NCBI RefSeq assembly: GCF_027172205.1
Contig: NC_070618.1
Location: forward strand, 10,844,538-10,908,537
Length of the DNA: 64,000 nt
Reading direction: 5' to 3'
Source: Podarcis raffonei
Taxonomy: Eukaryota > Chordata > Lepidosauria > Squamata > Lacertidae
This document shows positions 59,901 to 64,000 of the stretch, piece by piece. The notes beneath the pieces were generated by a model that was not told where the DNA came from, made no database searches, and saw only the letters and a list, made by a program, of their open reading frames with translations. The stretch's first letter is position 1, and each line of letters opens with the position of its first letter. A program made the translations under genes and the position numbers.

Positions 59901-62900
59901 CCTTGTGGTGATTCATGGATGAGAAAAACAGAATCCTTGACAGTTCTTGTTTACTTGCACAAATGGCTTTGTCCTTGTAAGACTTATGAATGTAAAAAGT
60001 TGAGAGACAATTGCATTGATGGTGGAAATACTTTCCCCCCCCCCTACCCATCTGTTCCCAAATGAAAATGTTCTAGTACACATAGATACTTGCATTCCTT
60101 ATGTATACAGAAGATTAAAAACTTGCCCCTCTTACATATCTGAGCAGTTAGAAGATGGGAAATTTCACAGGAAAGTTCAAGAGAATTGTATGAATAAATT
60201 TTCTAAACAGTTAAGGTGCTGCTGCTGCATTTTGATCCCTGGAAGATATTTGAAAACAAGAGCTGTTGAGACCCATAGCCAAAATATCTGTAATGATTTC
60301 AGGGTTGAGGCAACTTGAACACTTCCCCACTCCATACGTGGACAATGTTCTCATGAAGACGTATCAAAGATTTGCATTCGGCCAGGGGTCTTACAGCTTT
60401 CCATATTTCTTAACAGTAGGATACACAGTAGAATCATGGAAGCAGTATTGTCAGTGGGTCACTCTAGGTTGTCTAAATCTGTCTCGGAATTCACACTGCA
60501 GGCTTAGGCAGCAGCATTGAAACCCAAGCTTCATTATTTCTTATGTACACAGTTGCTTGCAAGAAACAGTTTGGTGGCTTTCCCTTTGGGGGAAATGGCA
60601 GAGAACAAAAACTAAGATGTTTCAGTACAGTCAAAATGTTCTGCCTGCGACTATTTGAAATGATACTTCAGTATTTCAAAAATAAGATATGGTTGATGGT
60701 AATATGGAGCAACCAATAGCATGCCAACAGAAGAGTAAAAGATAAACTGCCCTAAAGACTGCTTTGTGCGCCATCAGGGACATTAAATACTTTGCTCTTC
60801 TTGGGTGGAATTTTGTTATGATCTTCTGGCACTCAGGACTGTATCCTATGTTGGTACCATTTACTCCCCGACCCCTTGTGTTCCATTTAGAAATAACTTG
60901 TCTAGATGATTGAGGGTTGTTTTTTTTAAGAAGCATGGCTTCTTTTAAAGAAGGATAGCTCCGTCGGTAGAGCAGGAGACTCTTAATCTCAGAGTCGTGG
61001 GTTCAAGCCCCACATTGGGCAAGAGATTCCTGTATTGCAGGAGGTTGGACTAGATGACAATCATAGTCCCTTCCAACTCTACAATTCTGTGATTCTATGC
61101 TCTATCATCTGACAAAGCAAGCATTGTGCATGATCCAGATATACATTTCTGATAATCAGTTTGTATAATTTTCTCAGTAAATTATGTCTTCCCATTGAAC
61201 TGCGCTCCTTAAATTCTGTCTAATTCAAAAAGTTTAGTAATGAATCTTAACTTCTTCTGTTTACACTATAATTTATCTGCCCAATATTTTTTTTCACTTC
61301 AATTATTATGCTGATTTGCACAATCATTTCAAGCATTTTATTAAAGTTCTGGCACATCCATTCTCGTGGGTCCTGATTCTTGCCTAGGGTATAATTTTTG
61401 GCATTGCCCATTTAAAGAATTTAAGAACGAAAGCAAGCCTAAGTATTGATTTTTATTGGCTAATGAGGAAATCTAAATTATTTGGGAGCTTGTGGTCTTG
61501 ATAACCTGAAAACAAGATGTCAAAATGCCATCCAGCTTTTTAAATTTAATGGCATTTTGACATCTTGCTATCAACTTAAAAGGACCGCAAGGTCCAAAGA
61601 GTTTCAGAAGTGGGGTAGAAAAATGAACATACTTGTTTCAAGCCTGTCTAATGGCTCTGTTGTGCGTAAGAACTTGTTTCTGTCTTCCCAACCCCCAATT
61701 CCTGTTGCGTTGATGCTGCTTTTGAAGCTCTGCCAATTTGGACAAGCAGATACTGCCAAGAAAGGGCTCAGAAACCCTGCTGTGTGCACAGTGTTCCCAG
61801 TGTGGCCCAAAAAGAAATCATTATATTTGAGAAGCACCATGGGGGTATAAGGCTGAGCCCCAAAACTCATTGGTGTAGGTAGTTGCTATATCTATTTGCT
61901 TTCCCGTCCCTTTGAATATGGGCAGAGAAAATCTATAAATGAGAAATAAAATTAATTGCAAAATCTTGATTTGATGATTGGCTGCTTTAGGCCGAAAAAA
62001 ATCTTAACAATTGGCTGTTTTAGGCAGAAATGGCTTTTGGCTAGAAAGATTAATTCTTGTAGACAGCAACGTAAGATTGTGCTTCGGTGTGGCCTACTCT
62101 CACAGTTTCTCAGTATGCAATTTTTTTCTTCCTTTTTTTAAAAGGTGAGCAATCTGAAGAAAATTTTAAAAGGAATTTTGGATTACAATCATGAGGTAAG
62201 GTCTTTTGTTTGCTCATACAAACTGATTTTTCCACTTCATTCTCCTTACAACTTGTTATGCTTCATTTTCATTATTCTGTTTCTGTAACAGGTAAATAAG
62301 GATTACTAAAGATAAAAGTATAGCTCTTTAATTCAGAAAACTGATCCTTTATAAATATTTTAGATGGCCCTTTGACAATCTTTCCCCAAATTTGTAATTT
62401 ATAGAAAAGGAATTGCACACACTCACTCCCCCCCCCCCGTATGCTGTCCATTGTTTATGTACCTCCTATTAAGCTGATGAATGCTTCCTCACATAGCTTA
62501 TTTTTCTTAGAGCAATTAAAATAGATACTTTTGGAAAGTCTCTCGATAAAACCACAAAGGCTAAGCTTTATTATCTCAGCAATAGCTATGCCTTCCCATC
62601 AGTAGCAAAATTCAAATTTATTTTGGAAAGATAGGGAACATCAAGTGTTTAGCATTAATTGATTTTGTAGACAGCTTTGTAGTATTAATAAAAAAAAGTC
62701 CTTAATGCAATTCTAGGAGAGCCTCTCACTTCAGAAAATTTCTTTCTGCTTTCTATTTTCACAAAGAGAAACAATCTACAACAAATACATTTAAGAACAT
62801 TTACCGTATTTTTCGTCCTATAGGGCGCACCAGCCCGAAGCACGGGGAGCCCTCTGGAGGGTGCCCCGTGCTTTGGGCTGCAGGCTGCTGCCCGCAAGCC

Positions 62901-63803
62901 TTGTGAGCCCGCGGGACCTCCCACCGGGCTTGCAAGGCTTGCGGGTGTCTTCCTGAAGCCTGGAGAGCGAGAGGGGTCGGTGCACACCGATGCCTCTCGC
63001 TCTCCAGGCTTCAGCGAAAGCCTGCATTCACCCCATAGGACGCACACACATTTCCCCTTCATTTTTGGAGGGGAAAAAGTGCGTCCTATGGGGCGAAAAA
63101 TACGGTAAGTATGCCACTATTTTGGACAAATAATAATAATTACCCATGTAAGTTGCTTTGAGTTGCCATGGCAAAAAAGCAACCAGTAAATGTAAACAAC
63201 AACAACAGCAACAAATATTTATGGAGCTAAGTGTTTGAACGTTGGTGGCTCAAGAGACTTGTTAAAAGTCAGCTGTAGCTTAGAAGAGATACTGTGCTGT
63301 TTAAATAAGAGAAGACTGTTCTCAACGAAAGAGTGGACTAGTTGGTTCAATGTGCATTTGCGTCTAGACCAAATGAGCCGCCCACGTCATGGGTCATATA
63401 CCACAGCATGACTAAAATTAAATTTTCCCCAGCATCTTGGCAGAATGGGTTGCTGGATGAAATTAGCAGGCAAGGGAAAGGTTTTCTTGTTCCTGCCTTC
63501 AGTTTTTCTCCACTATAGATAAACCCCTTCTGTACTGTTGGTTAGTACCTTTTTGGCCCAGACCTGCATCTGAAGATCTGGTGTCCTTGAGATATGGAGG
63601 CTTGCCAAGTTCAAGAGATGTGCCCTCTCCCTATACTATTCACCATGTCTGCATCTTTGTATTTTCACAGATTTTGGGGCAACAGATCAATGATTTTATC
63701 CTTCCTGATGTCAACTTGATTGGGGAGCATTCGGAAGTTGCTGAGCTTGGAAGAATGCTTCAACTTATTTTGGGCTGTGCTGTAAACTGTGAACAAAAAC
63801 AAG
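41699..63803 (+). CDS. HOOK3: HOOK3, dynein-dynactin adaptor, first five coding exons (3' part outside window)
   Basis: Joined exons: 41699-41755, 52429-52514, 58360-58432, 62145-62195 and 63671-63803, 400 nt in all, or 133 codons plus one base. The protein opens MFNVESLERAELGESLLTW and continues through LTNGVVMAQVLQKI, VGDNWRLK and LGCAVNCEQKQ. This matches the recalled human HOOK3 N-terminus almost residue for residue and differs from HOOK1 and HOOK2 at the start. The segment is the calponin-homology-like Hook domain, which binds dynein light intermediate chain. The coiled coil and the cargo-binding C-terminus (human total 718 residues) lie beyond the window. The protein acts in the cytoplasm, linking cargo to dynein-dynactin on microtubules. 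All introns are GT-AG. The gene is divergent from RNF170. Confidence 0.96.
42305..42422. repeat. Palindromic dispersed repeat
   Basis: GATTGTATCCAGCAAAATTT and CTAATATTGGATTCC are loose complements of the two ends, with ATTAATGGATC / GTCCATTAGTTTC inside. Confidence 0.45.
44528..44842. mobile_element. TA-type MITE, 315 bp
   Basis: Ends CCATATTTTTCCGTGTATTA and TATACACGGAAAAGTACGG, flanked by TA (44526-44527, 44843-44844). Related to, but distinct from, the GCGAAAAATACGG family. Confidence 0.85.
45530..45571. repeat. (ATT)n microsatellite
   Basis: About 14 ATT units with one interruption, in HOOK3 intron 1. Confidence 0.95.
45815..46004 (+). mobile_element. tRNA-Ala-type SINE
   Basis: Head GGGCTGTAGCTCAGTGGTAG with CTGCTTTGCATGTAG anticodon arm. 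Tail CAGCTAGATGGACCAG to GACAGCTTCCTATGTTCC. Confidence 0.8.
46694..47000. mobile_element. hAT-type non-autonomous element, 307 bp, GC-rich
   Basis: Ends CAGGGCTGTCTTA and TAAGACAGCCCTG, with a perfect 8-bp duplication, TGCCTTTC (46686-46693 and 47001-47008). Second copy of the family at 7598-7901. Confidence 0.9.
47530..47579. repeat. (TTTA)n microsatellite
   Basis: About 12 uninterrupted TTTA units. Confidence 0.95.
47926..48075 (-). mobile_element. Antisense L2-type 3' end with (ATTT)n
   Basis: (ATTT)n at 47926-47968 is followed by CTGGCTGGGTTTCCCCAGCC and ACAGGGCTGCCTGCAAATGC, a common reptile LINE end in reverse. Confidence 0.6.
48498..48712 (-). mobile_element. MIR-like (CORE) SINE, antisense
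   Basis: GCCCAAGGTCACCCAGTGAG, then GGGGATTTGAACCCTGATCT, then CAACACTCTCACCACAATAC: the reversed MIR tRNA head and core. Confidence 0.75.
48800..48910 (+). mobile_element. L2-type 3' end
   Basis: TTGTAAACCGCTGAGTTTTT followed by AATAATAATAACAATAA. Confidence 0.45.
49020..49122. mobile_element. hAT-type non-autonomous element, decayed
   Basis: AATTAAAACTCCATTAGCCC and TGATGGGAATTGTAGTCCAA are loose complements, typical of the short hAT family of 39727 and 55223. Confidence 0.5.
51746..51773. other. Near-perfect 13-bp palindrome
   Basis: ATTATATGATCTG and CAGATCATATAAT are separated by 2 nt. Confidence 0.7.
52018..52178 (+). mobile_element. MIR-like or L2-tailed SINE
   Basis: GCTTGCTGGGTGACCTTCGA, CAGCCTAACCTACCTCACAG, TTGTGAGGATAAAATGG, GAGATATAATAAATAAATTG. 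Confidence 0.7.
52429..52514 (+). CDS. HOOK3: HOOK3 coding exon 2
   Basis: 86 nt encoding IQTFNVEAPCQTVDDLTNGV and on to VLQKI. The acceptor is CTCCTCAG and the donor AT|GTAAGA. It ends in phase 2. Confidence 0.95.
55223..55315. mobile_element. hAT-type non-autonomous element, 93 bp
   Basis: Ends CAGGGTGGGGAACC and GGTTCCCCACCCTTG, with a near-perfect 8-bp duplication, ACTGATAT / ACTTATAT (55215-55222 and 55316-55323). Confidence 0.8.
56226..56241. repeat. G homopolymer
   Basis: About 16 consecutive G in HOOK3 intron 2, a likely assembly-sensitive site. Confidence 0.9.
56392..56733 (-). mobile_element. tRNA-Ile-type SINE with CR1 tail, split by a hAT element
   Basis: On the minus strand: head GGATAGCTCGGTTGGATAGA with GTGGTGCTGATAATGCC (Ile-like anticodon arm) and GTTTGATCCCC, then the CR1-type tail GGGGGTTGGACTAGATC. 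It continues at 56433-56392 beyond the inserted hAT element. Confidence 0.8.
56434..56621. mobile_element. hAT-type non-autonomous element, 188 bp, inside SINE
   Basis: Ends CAGAGCTTTCCAAA and TTTGGAAAGCTCTG, with a perfect 8-bp duplication, ATCTAGTC (56426-56433 and 56622-56629). Confidence 0.92.
56933..57290 (+). mobile_element. Sauria SINE, divergent subfamily
   Basis: Perfect 11-bp duplication TAACCCAAAGT (56922-56932 and 57291-57301). Differs from the other copies by CAGCGCCTAGGGCTTGCCG, CACCCCCGGGTGCAAG and a GC-rich 3' part (GTGTCTCCGGACAGCGCTGG). Confidence 0.92.
58360..58432 (+). CDS. HOOK3: HOOK3 coding exon 3
   Basis: 73 nt completing Ile48 and encoding DPTYFDENWLNRIKTEVGDN then WRLK. 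The acceptor is TTTTTTCAG and the donor AAG|GTATTT. It ends in phase 0. Confidence 0.95.
58683..58800. repeat. Palindromic dispersed repeat
   Basis: TTGAAATTAATGAAAAGGAT and GGTCCATTAATTTCAGTAGG are loose complements. The ends GGTGGTATTCA and TTCAATATCATCC also pair partly. Confidence 0.5.
59100..59345 (-). mobile_element. Probable old CR1/L3-like LINE fragment
   Basis: The minus-strand frame contains ENEGLVKRKLKRKVKRVKSL and QNPWGLFKTT, resembling a basic linker in CR1-group ORF2. Tentative. Confidence 0.4.
60948..61099 (+). mobile_element. tRNA-Lys-type SINE with CR1 tail
   Basis: Head GATAGCTCCGTCGGTAGAGC, anticodon arm GAGACTCTTAATCTC (CUU), B box GGGTTCAAGCCCC, then a 20-nt linker and CR1 end GGAGGTTGGACTAGATGAC to CTACAATTCTGTGATTCTAT. 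The 5' acceptor strand does not pair with the 3' one, so it is not a tRNA gene. Confidence 0.88.
61513..61567. other. Perfect 19-bp hairpin in HOOK3 intron 3
   Basis: CAAGATGTCAAAATGCCAT at 61513-61531 pairs fully with 61549-61567 across a 17-nt loop. Partial pairing continues outward. Confidence 0.8.
62145..62195 (+). CDS. HOOK3: HOOK3 coding exon 4
   Basis: 51 nt, 17 residues, VSNLKKILKGILDYNHE. The acceptor is TTTTTTTAAAAG and the donor GAG|GTAAGG. The exon's first six bases, GTGAGC, themselves resemble a 5' splice site. Confidence 0.94.
62196..63670 (+). other. HOOK3: HOOK3 intron 4 (1.5 kb)
   Basis: It contains one TA-type MITE (62804-63105) and a short C homopolymer near 62427. The remainder is unique. 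Confidence 0.8.
62804..63105. mobile_element. TA-type MITE, 302 bp
   Basis: Ends CCGTATTTTTCGTCCTATAG and CTATGGGGCGAAAAATACGG, flanked by TA. Inner GC-rich part includes inverted GCCTGGAGAGCGAGAGG / CCTCTCGCTCTCCAGGC. Confidence 0.92.
63671..63803 (+). CDS. HOOK3: HOOK3 coding exon 5
   Basis: 133 nt encoding ILGQQINDFILPDVNLIGEH through the Hook-family motif LGRMLQLILGCAVNCEQKQ. The acceptor is TTTTCACAG and the donor CAAG|GTCAGT. It ends in phase 1. The next exon is outside the window. Confidence 0.95.
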
Positions 63804-64000
63804 GTCAGTTAAACTTTGGTGGGAAGGGTGCATCATTCAAAGTGGACACACAAACAACTTTTCTTGTTTTGTTTAACAATATTTATACATTACCTAATAA
63901 AAACAAAAACCCTCTTAAGTGGTTTACATAAAGTAACATAAAATACCTGTTAGAAAATATCAATAAAATTAACAGACTTCAAACATATGTAGACATAATA

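Larger units (their letters stand above)
58433..62144 (+). other. HOOK3: HOOK3 intron 3 (3.7 kb)
   Basis: It contains a palindromic repeat (58683-58800), a probable old LINE fragment (59100-59345), a tRNA-Lys-type SINE (60948-61099) and a perfect 19-bp hairpin (61513-61567). Nothing else was recognised. Confidence 0.8.

Noticed and set aside
60948-61022. Functional tRNA-Lys gene
   Set aside because: The acceptor stem does not pair, and the sequence continues into a CR1 tail, so it is a SINE head.

Overview
The window is vertebrate nuclear DNA, and the repeats point to a squamate reptile, most likely a lizard. The support is tRNA-derived Sauria SINEs ending in ACCTTT-type tails, BovB (RTE) LINE 3' ends, CR1 and L1 LINE fragments, CR1-tailed tRNA SINEs, and many short DNA-transposon derivatives (hAT type with 8-bp target duplications, Tc1/mariner type with TA duplications). 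I cannot name the species.

Two host genes lie head to head. RNF170, an ER-membrane RING E3 ligase, is on the minus strand with coding exons between 16531 and 27974. HOOK3, a dynein-dynactin cargo adaptor, is on the plus strand. It starts at 41699, and its first five coding exons run to 63803, where the gene leaves the window. Both genes share a CpG-rich bidirectional promoter at about 41060-41760. This matches the RNF170/HOOK3 arrangement I know from human 8p11. All splice junctions called are GT-AG and keep frame. RNF170 comes out at 256 residues (human about 258). The HOOK3 part gives about 133 residues of the N-terminal Hook domain.

The most interesting host feature is a tandem duplication inside RNF170. 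The 105-nt exon that links the RING to the C-terminal membrane domain occurs twice (21953-22057 and 18396-18500), each within a duplicated block of about 1.1-1.3 kb. Both copies are open, phase 0-0 and have good splice sites. They differ at 12 of 105 bases, including six amino-acid changes. This is the pattern expected of alternative, possibly mutually exclusive, exons.

Layout: 1-12403 is intergenic repeat-rich DNA (BovB, L1, CR1, Sauria SINEs, hAT elements, a possible solo LTR fossil). 12404-16530 has few repeats and probably holds the RNF170 3' UTR. 16531-27981 is the RNF170 coding body. 27982-41250 is its long first intron, with a young-looking L1 fragment and a GC-rich foldback element. 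41060-41760 is the shared promoter. 41756-64000 is HOOK3 exons and introns. Several repeats are nested with clean target duplications, so their order of arrival can be read directly.
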